Origin: Elusimicrobiota bacterium
Lineage (GTDB): Bacteria; Elusimicrobiota; Elusimicrobia; UBA1565; UBA9628
Direction of reading: 5' to 3'
NCBI GenBank assembly: GCA_016182905.1
Contig: JACPFR010000004.1
Coordinates: forward strand, 1-64,000
Length of the DNA: 64,000 nt
Under the pieces are notes generated by a model that was not told where the DNA came from, did no database searches, and saw nothing but the letters and a program-made list of their open reading frames with translations. A program made the translations under genes and the position numbers. The stretch's first letter is position 1. Every line of letters starts with the position of its first letter. This document shows positions 25,398 through 34,592 of the stretch, one piece after another.

Positions 25398-27641
25398 CTA
25401 GTCGACCAGGATGGAGGGCTCGGCGAAGCGGGACTTCGCTTCTCCCGCCAGCTGCAGGAGCTTGTTGTCGGGCCGCCCCTTCTTGAGGGCGAAGTGCAGG
25501 GCGAGATCGCCCTCCTTTTTGGGCCGGTCGACCCGGGCCGTGAAGTCGGCGGTCAGGTTCATCGGGTCGACGAGCTGGACGAACACGCGCAGGGCCTCGT
25601 CGTACGGCAGGCCGCTCTCGCCCAGGCCGGCGAAAGCCTTGGCCAGCGCCGCCGAGCGGGACTCGTTGTCCTTCGCGTCGCGCGCCGAGGCGAGGTCGGC
25701 GATCAGGCCCGAGGCCACCTTGGCCATGTGCTCGATCTCCCCCTCCTCGTAGCTGCGGTTTCCGCCGCCCCCGCGCATGGTGTCGTCGCGGTCGGGGAAC
25801 GCCTCGCGGGCCGCCCGCCAGTCGTACTCGACCTTGCCGTTCTTCGGGTTCAGCGCGCCGTTGGCCAGGAGCCACTTGGCGGCCGGGATCGAGTCGACGG
25901 TCGCGGTGTAGGACCTGATGACGTCCTCGGCGGTCGCCGCCGTCAGCTGCTTGACCCCCTCCTGGTTGAAGACGAGGGTGAAGGCGATGGCGCCCTTGCG
26001 GTTGGCGGGCTCCTGGTTCCCGGAGGAATGGCGGTCGAAGTCGTAGCTCGGCTCGGGGGCGGGAGGCTCGGGGAAGTGCTTGTCGACGGGCACCGCCAGG
26101 CGCGGGTTCGGCCCGTTGCCGCGGGTGCCGGCCAGGGCCATGATCTCGCTGAGCTCCTTGGCCTTCTCGCGCACCGAGCTCTCGGTCGCGCGCAGGAAGC
26201 CGTGCTGCTGGAGGTACACCACGATCGGCGCGCCGTACTCCTCGCCGGCGCGGGCGGCGGTGACGACCTGGACGTCGCGCTGGACCTGGTCCTTGACCAG
26301 CGGGCCGACCCAGGGGATGTTGAAGTACTCCGACTGGCGGGACTTGTCCGCGCGCTCGAAGTGGATGTGGCCCTGCTCGTCGGTGTAGCGCGTCGTCGTG
26401 TTGTCGGCCCGGAGGCTCGACCAGTTCTGCGCGGTCAGGAAGGGCAGGTTCAACGTGATCGACTTGGCCTTCTGGGTGTAGGCGTCGATCGCCGCGAACT
26501 GCGCCGGGCCGAGCTCCTTGTCGTGCTCGTCCTTCATGCGCAGGTAGGCGGCCTCGGTACTCTCGTCGGTGGCCTGCTGGGTGCCCATGCGCCAGCCCAT
26601 CCTGGCCAGGGACCGGAAGTCGCCGTGCAGGGCCTGGGCGACGGCCTCGGCCTGGGCCGGGTCGCGGGGGTCGACGACGTACTCGAGCATGACGCGCTTG
26701 CCCTGCGAGCGGGAGTTCGAGAAGCCGAGGGAGGCGACCGTGTAGCGCCGGAGCTGCTTGGCGAGCTCGTGGTCGACGAGGTTGGCCAGGATGTTCGTGC
26801 CGAGCGAGGCGAACTCCACCGCCGGGATGGTCTGGACGAGGCTGCCGCCGCGGGTGCGGATCTCGACGCGGTCGACGCGGTAGCGGAAGCGGAGCTGGGA
26901 CTCGGACAGGCGGTAGACGGTCAGGGTCGCCGCGCCGGCCTCGGTGCCGTTAAAGGAGAAGGAGAGGTTGAGGTTCTCGGCCAGAGCGTCGCCGATCGAC
27001 TCGGTGTGGCCGACGGTCAGGCGGAAGGGCATGCGCCACAGCTCGCCGACCTGCATCGCGCTGACGCGCGACGCTTTGAAAGGCAGGATGGTCTTTATAT
27101 CGCGGAGGTCGACGAGGGTGTCGATCTCCTTGCAGGTGGCCTTCCCCGCGAGCGGACGGATGACCATCGAGGAGCCCTCGATGCGGCCGCCGACCCACAG
27201 GCCGACGGCGACGCCGACGGACTCGCTGACGACCTTGGAGAAGCCGTGGCCGTAGCCGACGCTGAGGCGCTCCTCGTCGACGATGGTCAGGCGGCCGTCG
27301 GGGAGCGGGGCCAGCCAGCGCTTGAAGCCGGCGCCCGTGCCGCCGAAGTCGCCGGGCAGGTTGTAGTCGTACTTGAGCTTGACGTTGCGGCAGAGCTGGT
27401 CGAGGACGCGCTCGCGCATCTTCTCGCCGAAGGTCACGCGCTCGGGGGCGGAGAAGCCGCCTTCCGGCGTCGTCGGGCCGATCGGGGTGTCGGGCGTGGA
27501 GCCCGGGTCGCCCGGCGCCGTCACCGACTCCCATTCGCTGTCGGGCTCGGCCATCAGCTTCATCTGGGCGCGGACCGGGGCGGCGGCGGCGGCGGCGGCG
27601 GACACGGCGATCACGGCGGCGCGAAGGAGGCGTTGGCTCAT
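25398..27641 (-). CDS. Large secreted protein of unknown function
   Basis: 747 aa. Signal peptide MSQRLLRAAVIAV...APVRA, then a Pro/Thr-rich segment and a long mixed alpha/beta protein. No domain recognised. The C-terminal part (about 620-747) is charged and helical. ATG at 27641 was preferred over the ATG at 27647 because TACAAT ends 7 nt before it, the usual leaderless spacing here, but only 1 nt before the other. A GGCCCAAAGACC motif lies about 35 bp upstream. It stands alone and ends at the structured non-coding interval. It may be lineage-specific. Confidence 0.7.
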   Translation of the reverse strand: MSQRLLRAAVIAVSAAAAAAAPVRAQMKLMAEPDSEWESVTAPGDPGSTPDTPIGPTTPEGGFSAPERVTFGEKMRERVLDQLCRNVKLKYDYNLPGDFGGTGAGFKRWLAPLPDGRLTIVDEERLSVGYGHGFSKVVSESVGVAVGLWVGGRIEGSSMVIRPLAGKATCKEIDTLVDLRDIKTILPFKASRVSAMQVGELWRMPFRLTVGHTESIGDALAENLNLSFSFNGTEAGAATLTVYRLSESQLRFRYRVDRVEIRTRGGSLVQTIPAVEFASLGTNILANLVDHELAKQLRRYTVASLGFSNSRSQGKRVMLEYVVDPRDPAQAEAVAQALHGDFRSLARMGWRMGTQQATDESTEAAYLRMKDEHDKELGPAQFAAIDAYTQKAKSITLNLPFLTAQNWSSLRADNTTTRYTDEQGHIHFERADKSRQSEYFNIPWVGPLVKDQVQRDVQVVTAARAGEEYGAPIVVYLQQHGFLRATESSVREKAKELSEIMALAGTRGNGPNPRLAVPVDKHFPEPPAPEPSYDFDRHSSGNQEPANRKGAIAFTLVFNQEGVKQLTAATAEDVIRSYTATVDSIPAAKWLLANGALNPKNGKVEYDWRAAREAFPDRDDTMRGGGGNRSYEEGEIEHMAKVASGLIADLASARDAKDNESRSAALAKAFAGLGESGLPYDEALRVFVQLVDPMNLTADFTARVDRPKKEGDLALHFALKKGRPDNKLLQLAGEAKSRFAEPSILVD

Positions 27642-27718
27642 GGACATTATTGTAAGCCATGTCAGGCCGCGCGTCGGGGGTCTTTGGGCCTAGAACGGCC
27701 TAGAGACCGGAAAGGTGA

Positions 27719-28507
27719 CTATTTCCCGAATCTCTCGGAGAACAGGGAGTCGAAGAAGGAACGCATCGCCTCCCACGAGCGCTTGTCGGCGTCCTTGTCG
27801 TAGGCCATGCCCTTCGCGGTGTCGGTCCCGGCCTCGGGGACGGTGAAGCTGTGCACCGCCCCGCCGTACTGGACGAGCTGCCAATCGGCGCCGACCTTGC
27901 GCATCTCCTCGATGAACCCGGGGACGCCCGGGTTGACGTGGGAGTCGTCGGCGCCGTGGAGCACGAGGATGGCGGCCTTGGGGCGCTCCGCCGCGGGCAT
28001 CGGGGCGGTGAGGTTGCCGTGGAAGCTCACGACGCCCTTGAGGTCGGTCCCGGCCCGCGCGAGCTCGAGGACGGTCGTGCCGCCGAAGCAGTAGCCGATG
28101 GCTCCGAGCTTGTTCTGCTCGACGAACGGCAGCTTGCGCAGCTGCTCGAGGCCGGCCAGGGCGCGCCGGCGCATCGCGGCGCGGTCGCCGAAGAAGGCGC
28201 CGGCGAGCTTGCCCGCCTCCTCGTGGTCCTTCGCGTACACGCCCTTGCCGTACATGTCCACGGCGAAGGCCGTGAAGCCGAGCTTGGCGAGCTGCTCGGC
28301 GCGCTTGCGGGCGTACGGGCCGTGCCCCTTCCACTCGTGCACGACGAGGATGCCGGGGCGGCCGTCCTTGAAGCCGTCCTCCCAGGCGGCGTAGCCCTGG
28401 AGGACCGTCTCTCCGTCCTTATATTCCACGGTCTTGGTCTTGATGAGGGCGCGCACCGGCGATGCGGCGGCGATCAGGAGCAAAAAGGCCACTAGGGTGT
28501 ATTTCAT
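27719..28507 (-). CDS. Secreted dienelactone-hydrolase-family protein
   Basis: 262 aa. Signal peptide to about residue 20 (SPVRA), then an alpha/beta-hydrolase fold of the DLH family: VVHEWKG (oxyanion region), nucleophile Cys in GYCFGG, Asp in LHGADD and His in AVHSFT. The Cys-Asp-His triad is that of dienelactone hydrolase, but export suggests a different ester or lactone substrate. ATG 28507 is preferred since TGATATCCT ends 8 nt before it and an ideal signal peptide follows; longer in-frame extensions upstream are not supported. Divergent from 28735. Confidence 0.88.
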   Translation of the reverse strand: MKYTLVAFLLLIAAASPVRALIKTKTVEYKDGETVLQGYAAWEDGFKDGRPGILVVHEWKGHGPYARKRAEQLAKLGFTAFAVDMYGKGVYAKDHEEAGKLAGAFFGDRAAMRRRALAGLEQLRKLPFVEQNKLGAIGYCFGGTTVLELARAGTDLKGVVSFHGNLTAPMPAAERPKAAILVLHGADDSHVNPGVPGFIEEMRKVGADWQLVQYGGAVHSFTVPEAGTDTAKGMAYDKDADKRSWEAMRSFFDSLFSERFGK

Positions 28508-28639
28508 GGTGGGGGAGGATATCAAATCAGCGCCGCCGCAATGAAGACGCAACACGTCCCGGCTACCCTGCCGAGGACTCCGCACCACGAGAGGTCCACA
28601 CCACGATGACGCGCCGAGGCGCCCTCGCCGTTCCTGCTA

Positions 28640-28656
28640 GGTCCAAAGGCCCATTT
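28640..28656. promoter_or_regulatory. GGTCCAAAGGCCCA motif between divergent genes
   Basis: TAGGTCCAAAGGCCCATT sits in the 227-bp divergent spacer between secreted-protein genes at 28507 and 28735. Similar sequences occur near 21903, 21937, 27680, 35758 and 49165, all upstream of genes for exported proteins. Function unknown. Confidence 0.4.
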
Positions 28657-28734
28657 CTCGACGGGCCCTACGCCTTCCCCTCCGAAGCCCGCAGACCCCC
28701 GACCCGGAGCGGTCCCGCGGCTACCCTTGGAGGA

Positions 28735-29451
28735 ATGAAGGCGCTCGCTCTCCTCCTGCTGGTCCTGGCCGCTCCCGCCCGCGCCGAAGACTGGGCCGAG
28801 TCCGCCCGCCCGGTCTATAGAGGAGTGGAAGCCGTGGCGGACGGCGTCTACGGCCTGGTGCGCGGCCACCTGATCTCGGCCGTGCTCCCCGGGCGCCTGT
28901 CGCGCCGCATGAGCGCGGTCCCCGTCGAGACCTCCGACAAGGTCTTCTCCGAGCGCCTGCGCTACCGTCAGGAGAAGGCGTCCCGGCGCCTGATCGAGAC
29001 CCGCCCCGTCGGCCCGATCGGCCCCGCCGAGACCGCCGCCTGGCAGCGCGAGGCCGCGAGCGCGCACGCCACCGTCCTCACGGACGCCGTCGCCGACGCC
29101 CTGGTCCGGCGCTACCAGCTCGAGCGCTTCGGCAAGGACAGCGGCGCCTACGCCTCCAACATCGCCAACTGGGACCCCGAGTTCATGCTCTCCGCCGGCG
29201 TGCTCGGCGGCGCCTACCTTTATGTCGCGGGCCTGCGCACCGACTTCAACGTCGGGTCCCTGCGCGTGGACTTCGACACCAGCACCGGCAACGCCCTGAG
29301 CGCCGCCCTGCAGCACGGCGACGGCCGCGGCCTCGCCGCCTTGAGCCTGTCGCGCCGAGGCTCCCCCCTCTCGTTCAAGACCGAGTGGGGCCTGAAGGAC
29401 GGCCGCATGGCCTCCGAGAAGGTCGGCGTGAACTACTCCGCGCGGTTCTAG
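28735..29451 (+). CDS. Secreted protein of unknown function, possible small outer-membrane protein
   Basis: 238 aa. Signal peptide to about residue 17 (APARA). The N-terminal half is helical (VEAVADGVYGLVRGHL). The C-terminal 80 residues alternate in a beta-strand fashion (LYVAGLRTDFNVGSLRVDF, LAALSLSRRG) and end in a terminal Phe (VNYSARF), which could be a partial barrel. No family recognised. TACCCT ends 7 nt before the ATG. GGAGGA lies directly against the ATG, too close for normal ribosome binding, so a leaderless reading is preferred. Confidence 0.65.
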   Translation: MKALALLLLVLAAPARAEDWAESARPVYRGVEAVADGVYGLVRGHLISAVLPGRLSRRMSAVPVETSDKVFSERLRYRQEKASRRLIETRPVGPIGPAETAAWQREAASAHATVLTDAVADALVRRYQLERFGKDSGAYASNIANWDPEFMLSAGVLGGAYLYVAGLRTDFNVGSLRVDFDTSTGNALSAALQHGDGRGLAALSLSRRGSPLSFKTEWGLKDGRMASEKVGVNYSARF

Positions 29452-29486
29452 GCCGGCCGAACTCGCACCATGAGGATCGGGGAGCG

Positions 29487-29504
29487 ACTGTTTCCGGAAA
29501 CAGT
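29487..29504. repeat. 18-bp palindrome ACTGTTTCCGGAAACAGT
   Basis: A perfect palindrome in the convergent spacer between 29451 and 29574. The same sequence recurs at 59733-59750 with identical flanks on both sides (CG and TCG), and its 16-bp core recurs at 39055-39070. Confidence 0.8.
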
Positions 29505-29516
29505 TCGTTCTGCCTC

Positions 29517-29560
29517 GACTATCCTTGAGGATAGCCCACGGGCTATTCTTGAGGATAGTC
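29517..29560. repeat. Nested palindrome with two TATCC/GGATA hairpins
   Basis: Two hairpins (CTATCC-TTGA-GGATAG and CTATTC-TTGA-GGATAG) also pair with each other around a CACG centre. Related to the palindrome at 47551-47570. Its place between convergent stops would suit a bidirectional terminator, though no T-run follows. Confidence 0.7.
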
Positions 29561-29573
29561 CACGGCTCTTCCG

Positions 29574-31496
29574 CTATTTAGCGGGGCGCTTGAGGAAGAC
29601 CGCCGCCATCGGCGGCAGGTGCAGCTTCACCGAGTACGGGCGGCCGTGGCACGGCTCCTTGTCGGCTTTGACGCCGCCGCCGAGGGTGACGCCGGAGCCG
29701 CCGAACTCGGTCGCGTCGGAGTCCGCGAGCTCCGCCCACCAGCCGCCGCAGGGCACGCCGACGCGGTAGTCCCCGCGGGGCACGGGCGTGAAGTTGAACA
29801 CGCACAGCACCTGCTCGTCCTCGGACGCGCCCTTCCTGAGGAACGACAGCACGGAGTTGTCGGCGTCGGAGGCGTCCACCCACTCGAAGCCGCGCTCGTC
29901 GCAGTCGCGCTCGTGGAGCGCGGGCTCGGAACGGTAGACCCTGTTCAAGCGTTCGACCCAGCGCATGACGCCCTTGTGGCTGTCATGCACGAGGAGATGC
30001 CAGTCGAGCGAGCGGTCGTGGCTCCACTCCTGGCGCTGGCCCAGCTCTCCGCCCTGGAACAGGAGCTTCTTGCCGGGCATCGCCCACTGCCAGGCGTACA
30101 GCAGGCGCAGGTTGGCGAACTTCTGCCAGTCGTCGCCGGGCATCTGCTCCAGGAGGGCTCCTTTTCCGTGGACCACCTCGTCGTGCGAGAGCGGCATCAC
30201 GAAGTTCTCGTGGAACTGGTAGATCGCGCGGAAGGTGATCTCGTTCTGGTGGTACTTGCGGTGGATCGGGTTCTCGCGGAAGTACTTGAGCGTGTCGTGC
30301 ATCCAGCCCATGTCCCACTTCAGGCCGAAGCCGAGGCCGCCGAGGTACGTGGGCTTGGAGACGCCCCCCCACGCCGTGCTCTCCTCGGCGATCGTCTGCG
30401 CGTCGGGGTGGTGGAGGTAGACCTGCTCGTTGAACTTCTTCAGGAAGTCGATGGCCTCGAGGTTCTCGCGGCCGCCGAATCGGTTGGGGATCCACTCGCC
30501 TTCCTTGCGCGAGTAGTCGAGGTAGAGCATCGAGGCGACGGCGTCCACGCGCAGGCCGTCGGCGTGGAACTTGTCGAGCCAGAACAGGGCGTTCGAGATG
30601 AGGAACGCCCGGACCTCGTTGCGGCCGTAATTGTAGATCGACGATTTCCAGTCCGGGTGGAACCCCAGCTTCGGGTCGGCGTGTTCATATAAAGCGGTCC
30701 CATCGAAAAAATGAAGCCCATGCCCGTCGGTGGGAAAATGAGACGGGACCCAGTCGAGGATCACGCCGATCCCCTCCTGATGGAGGTGGTCGACGAGGAA
30801 CATGAAGTCCTGGGCGGAGCCGTACCGCGAGGTCGGCGCGAAGTAGCCGGTGGTCTGATAGCCCCAGGAGCCGTAGAACGGATGCTCCATGATCGGCATC
30901 AGCTCGACGTGGGTGAAGCCGAGCTTCTTGACGTGCGCGGCGAGCAGGGGTGCCGCCTCCCGGTAGTTCAGGGAGCGGTTGCCCTCCTCGGGGACGCGGC
31001 GCCAGGAGCCGAGGTGAGCCTCGTAGATGGCCAGCGGCGCCGCCAGCCCGGCGCGGTCCTTGCGCGTGCGCATCCACTCCGCGTCGTTCCACTGATAGTC
31101 GAGGTCCCAGACGACCGACGCGGTGCGGGGCGGCTCCTCGTGACGGAAGCCGAACGGGTCGGCCTTCTCGCCCTTGTGGCCGCCGACGTGAGAAGAGACC
31201 CAGTACTTGTAGACCGCGCCCTTGCCCACGCCCGGGATGAAGCCCTCCCAGATGCCGGACGAGGCGCGCGGCTTGAGCGGGTGCTTGGTCTTGGCCCAGC
31301 CGTTGAAGTCGCCGATGACGGAGACCTTCTTGGCGTTCGGGGCCCAGACCGCGAAGCGCGCGCCTTCCTTGCCGCCGTGCGTCTCCAGGTGCGCGCCGAG
31401 CTTGTCGTAGAGGCGCACGTGAGTGCCCTCGTTGAAGAGATGCAGGTCGAGCTCGGCCAGGCCCGACGGGTGGTGGTCGACCGCGCCGGCGTTCAT
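29574..31496 (-). CDS. glgB: 1,4-alpha-glucan branching enzyme
   Basis: 640 aa, GH13 family. CBM48/N1 domain at about 20-125 ([20 protein letters not shown]), catalytic barrel with nucleophile Asp in [13 protein letters not shown], acid Glu in IAEEST and transition-state Asp in LSHDEVVHG, then a C-terminal beta domain. It makes alpha-1,6 branches in glycogen. The start ATG overlaps the malQ stop by 4 nt (ATGA), so the two are co-translated in a glycogen/maltodextrin operon; the frame further upstream belongs to malQ. Confidence 0.97.
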   Translation of the reverse strand: MNAGAVDHHPSGLAELDLHLFNEGTHVRLYDKLGAHLETHGGKEGARFAVWAPNAKKVSVIGDFNGWAKTKHPLKPRASSGIWEGFIPGVGKGAVYKYWVSSHVGGHKGEKADPFGFRHEEPPRTASVVWDLDYQWNDAEWMRTRKDRAGLAAPLAIYEAHLGSWRRVPEEGNRSLNYREAAPLLAAHVKKLGFTHVELMPIMEHPFYGSWGYQTTGYFAPTSRYGSAQDFMFLVDHLHQEGIGVILDWVPSHFPTDGHGLHFFDGTALYEHADPKLGFHPDWKSSIYNYGRNEVRAFLISNALFWLDKFHADGLRVDAVASMLYLDYSRKEGEWIPNRFGGRENLEAIDFLKKFNEQVYLHHPDAQTIAEESTAWGGVSKPTYLGGLGFGLKWDMGWMHDTLKYFRENPIHRKYHQNEITFRAIYQFHENFVMPLSHDEVVHGKGALLEQMPGDDWQKFANLRLLYAWQWAMPGKKLLFQGGELGQRQEWSHDRSLDWHLLVHDSHKGVMRWVERLNRVYRSEPALHERDCDERGFEWVDASDADNSVLSFLRKGASEDEQVLCVFNFTPVPRGDYRVGVPCGGWWAELADSDATEFGGSGVTLGGGVKADKEPCHGRPYSVKLHLPPMAAVFLKRPAK

Positions 31497-32989
31497 TCGA
31501 GCTCCGGGGCGCGGCCGCAGGCGCCCGTGAGCAGGGCCAGGCGCCCGGCGAGGCGCGGGGTCAGCTGGCCGGGGTCCATGCGCCAGCGCCAGTTGTCGGT
31601 CGCGGTGCCGGGGCGGTTCATCCGCGCGTCGCCGCCGCAGTTGAGCAGGTCCGGCATCGGGACGATCGCGGTCTTCGCCGGCGAGCGCCAGACGAGGCTC
31701 AGCATGTCCCAGGACGGTAGCGCCGGCTCGCGGCCGAGGGCGCGGCGGAAGGCGCGGCGCTCCTTTTCCGCCTGGGCGGCGGAGCGCTGGGCGTTGAGGG
31801 AGCCGTCGTCCTCCCACCAGCCTCGGGTGGTGTCGTTGTCGTGCGTGCCGGTGTAGCCGACGCAGCTCTCCGGCCAGCTCTCGGGCCAGTCATTCTCCTC
31901 GCCGCCGAAGGAGAACTGCGCCAGGCGCATGCCCGGGAACGCGAACTTGTCGCGCAGGGCGATCACCGCCGGCGTCGCCACGCCGAGGTCCTCGGCGACG
32001 ATCTCGAGGCCGGGGATCCCGCGCCGAACGGTCTCGAAGAGCTCGTCGCCCGGCGCGGTCACCCAGCGCCCCTTGATCGCGGTCTCCTCCCCGGCGGGGA
32101 TCTCCCAGTAGTTGCGGAAGCCGATGAAGTGGTCGAGGCGAAGGGCGTCGAAGCGCTCGGCGCAGGCCTTCAGCCGCGACAGCCACCAGGCGAAGCCGGT
32201 CTCCTTGTGACGCTCCCAACGGTAGAGCGGGTTGCCCCACAGCTGGCCGTCCGCGGAGAAATAGTCGGGTGGCACGCCGGCGACGGCCGTCGGGGCGCCG
32301 GCCCCGTCGAGGAAGAAGAGCTCCTGGTTCGCCCAGCAGTCCGCGCTGTCGTGGCGCACGTAGATCGGGGCGTCGCCCATGAGGGAGACTCCGCGCGCGG
32401 CCGCGTGGCGGCGCACCGCCAGCCACTGCCGGGAGAACAGCCACTGCGCGAACTCGTGGTAGCGCAGCTCCTCGGGGACGTTCGCGCGGGCCTCGGCCAG
32501 GCGCTCGGGGTCGCGGCGGCGCAGCCGCTCGTCCCACTCCGTCCAGGGGCGGCCGTGGTTGGCGTCCTTGAGGGCCATGAACAGCGCGTGGTCGGCGAGC
32601 CACCAGGACTCGCGGGAGCGGAACGCCTCGAAGTCATCCTTGTCCTCGCGCGAGCCGCGGCGGCCGAAATACGAGAAGGCCGCGCGCAGGGCCTTCGGCT
32701 TGGATTGGCCGAGCTCGGCCTTTTTAAGGAAACCTTCGACCGCGAGTATATCCGTGTCGATCAGGGCGGGGCTTCCCGCGAAGCTCGAGGGCGAGGCGTA
32801 GGGCGAGCCGATCTCGTCCGGCGGGCAGACGGGCAGCATCTGCCACCACGACTGCCCGCAGTCCGCGAGGAAGTCGACGAAGGCCAGGGCCTCGGCGCCC
32901 AAGGTCCCGCCGCGCGCGCCGGGCAAGGACGTCGGGTGCAGAAGCACGCCGGAGGCCCGGCGCGACAAAGACGGTTTGGCTATGCTCAA
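31493..32989 (-). CDS. malQ: 4-alpha-glucanotransferase (amylomaltase)
   Basis: 498 aa, GH77. Nucleophile Asp in ALRLDHFIG, acid/base Glu in IVAEDLG, and [11 protein letters not shown]. It transfers maltodextrin chains and partners with GlgB. Start: TAGAAT (32997-33002 on the opposite strand) overlaps the ATG at 32998, which could not be transcribed from this promoter. The TTG at 32989 lies 7 nt after the -10 and gives [18 protein letters not shown], a typical amylomaltase beginning, so TTG is preferred. Confidence 0.95.
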   Translation of the reverse strand: MSIAKPSLSRRASGVLLHPTSLPGARGGTLGAEALAFVDFLADCGQSWWQMLPVCPPDEIGSPYASPSSFAGSPALIDTDILAVEGFLKKAELGQSKPKALRAAFSYFGRRGSREDKDDFEAFRSRESWWLADHALFMALKDANHGRPWTEWDERLRRRDPERLAEARANVPEELRYHEFAQWLFSRQWLAVRRHAAARGVSLMGDAPIYVRHDSADCWANQELFFLDGAGAPTAVAGVPPDYFSADGQLWGNPLYRWERHKETGFAWWLSRLKACAERFDALRLDHFIGFRNYWEIPAGEETAIKGRWVTAPGDELFETVRRGIPGLEIVAEDLGVATPAVIALRDKFAFPGMRLAQFSFGGEENDWPESWPESCVGYTGTHDNDTTRGWWEDDGSLNAQRSAAQAEKERRAFRRALGREPALPSWDMLSLVWRSPAKTAIVPMPDLLNCGGDARMNRPGTATDNWRWRMDPGQLTPRLAGRLALLTGACGRAPELE

Positions 32990-33037
32990 GGCCCACATTC
33001 TAGCAGAAGCGCCCCGCGTGTGGTACGATGGGCGCCC

Positions 33038-33688
33038 ATGTGCAGCCGATACGCCGTCGGAGCGGACCCGAAGGCCCTCGCGGAGCGTTTCGCGGCGAAC
33101 CCCGCGCCGGGCCTCAAGCCGCGCTTCAACCTGGCCCCGAGCCAGGAGGCCCCCGTCCTGTTCGCCGCCCCGGAGCGGCGCATGGCCCTCCTTAAATGGG
33201 GCCTGCTGCCGGCCTGGGCCAAGGGCCCCCAGGCCAAGCCGCAGATCAACGCGCGCGCGGAGACTTTGCTCGACAAGCCCTTCTTCCGGGAGGCGTTCCG
33301 GTGGCGCCGCGCCCTGATCCCCGCCGACGGCTGGTACGAGTGGCCGAAGAAGGGCGCCGACCGGTCGCCGCGGTACTTCTCGCTCAAGTCCGGGGAGCTG
33401 TTCGCCTTCGCCGGGCTCTGGGAGCCGGGGAACTTCGCGATGATCACCTGCGAGCCGAACCCGGCGGTCGCCCGCTTCCACGACCGCATGCCCGCGATGC
33501 TCGCGCGCGACGCCGAGGCGGAATGGCTCGACCCGAAGACCCCGGTCGACCGGCTCAAGGAGCTCCTGCGGCCGTATCCCTCGGAGCTCCTCGCCGCGCG
33601 CCCCGTATCCCCCCGCGTCGGCTCCGCCTCCGTCGACGAGCCCTCGCTGCGGGACTTCGCCGTCGACGCCCAAGGCGACCTTTTCTGA
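33038..33688 (+). CDS. SRAP-domain protein (HMCES/YedK family)
   Basis: 216 aa. Cys2 after Met processing (MCSRY) is the family residue that crosslinks abasic sites in single-stranded DNA. Also present are NARAET, ADGWYEW (catalytic Glu) and HDRMPAML (His). It shields abasic sites and may be autoproteolytic on maturation. TGGTACGAT ends 8 nt before the ATG, consistent with a leaderless message. It is divergent from malQ across a 48-bp spacer holding both promoters. Confidence 0.95.
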   Translation: MCSRYAVGADPKALAERFAANPAPGLKPRFNLAPSQEAPVLFAAPERRMALLKWGLLPAWAKGPQAKPQINARAETLLDKPFFREAFRWRRALIPADGWYEWPKKGADRSPRYFSLKSGELFAFAGLWEPGNFAMITCEPNPAVARFHDRMPAMLARDAEAEWLDPKTPVDRLKELLRPYPSELLAARPVSPRVGSASVDEPSLRDFAVDAQGDLF

Positions 33689-33701
33689 TAAAATCAGGCC
33701 G

Positions 33702-34592
33702 ATGATCATCGCGCAGACCGCGTTCCTCGAAAGGCTCTTCGACTGCCTGTGGCAGGAGTACCGGGAGCGGGTCTCCTACGCGCGCGTCTACGAGGACCTC
33801 CTCCTCGCCCGAGGCGGGACCTTCCGCAACGACCACGTCGCCTTCCGGACCTTCGCCGCGCAGTCGCGCTGGACGGGGATCGCCGCGCTCTCGCGCCCGT
33901 TCGAGGCCCTCGGCTACCGGGCCGCCGGCGCGTACGACTTCCCCGACAAGAGCCTGACCGCGATCCACTTCGCCCCTCCGTCGGAGAGCCTCCCCAAGCT
34001 CTTCGTCTCCGAGCTGCGGACCTGGGAGCTCTCGCCGAGGGCGCGCCGGATCATCCTGCGGGCCACGGCGCGGTCCGCGCCGCGGCTGAGCGACGCCGAC
34101 CTGGCGGGGCTGTCGGACCTCCCGAAGGTCGGCGCGAAGCGGCGGGCCCAGCTCCTGCGCCGCTGGGCCGCGCAGTTCGCGCGCCCCTGGCCCGCGCCGT
34201 CGCGGGCCGACGCCGCCGCGCTCGAGCGCGAGTCCCAGTTCGCCGCGTGGACCTTGCTGCACGGGCACTCGGTCAACCATTTCACCGCCGCGGTGCACGC
34301 GCAGGCGGTGGACGCGCTCGGCGACATCGAGTCGACCGCCGCCGCCCTGAAGGCCGCGGGCGTGCCGATGAAGGCCGAGATCGAGGGCGCGCCCGGCTCC
34401 AGCCTGCGGCAGACCTCGACCCAGGCGGTCGTCGTCCCCGTCGAGATGCGCGCCGGCTCGCGCGTCGTCAAGAAGCCGTGGACCTACGCCTATTTCGAGC
34501 TCGCCGAGCGGCCGCTGATCGACGGCCGCCGTTTCGAGGGCTTCCTGGGAAGCCAGGCCTCGAGCCTGTTCGAGATGACGAGGCGCTCGTGA
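33702..34592 (+). CDS. DUF1338-family putative 2-oxoadipate dioxygenase/decarboxylase
   Basis: 296 aa. Family motifs: NDHVAFRTF near residue 45, HSVNHFT near 187 and FLGSQASSLFEMT near the C-terminus, all conserved in DUF1338 proteins such as HglS/YdcJ, Fe(II) enzymes that convert 2-oxoadipate to 2-hydroxyglutarate in lysine breakdown. Length fits the short members. TGATAAAAT ends 7 nt before ATG. Its stop overlaps the next GTG (GTGA), coupling it to a CDP-alcohol phosphotransferase, an unusual partner; the in vivo substrate is therefore uncertain. Confidence 0.85.
   Translation: MIIAQTAFLERLFDCLWQEYRERVSYARVYEDLLLARGGTFRNDHVAFRTFAAQSRWTGIAALSRPFEALGYRAAGAYDFPDKSLTAIHFAPPSESLPKLFVSELRTWELSPRARRIILRATARSAPRLSDADLAGLSDLPKVGAKRRAQLLRRWAAQFARPWPAPSRADAAALERESQFAAWTLLHGHSVNHFTAAVHAQAVDALGDIESTAAALKAAGVPMKAEIEGAPGSSLRQTSTQAVVVPVEMRAGSRVVKKPWTYAYFELAERPLIDGRRFEGFLGSQASSLFEMTRRS

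Noticed and set aside
29470-29769. A 99-codon plus-strand frame after 29451
   Set aside because: It runs through two palindromes and then antisense to the conserved 3' end of glgB; no start signal.
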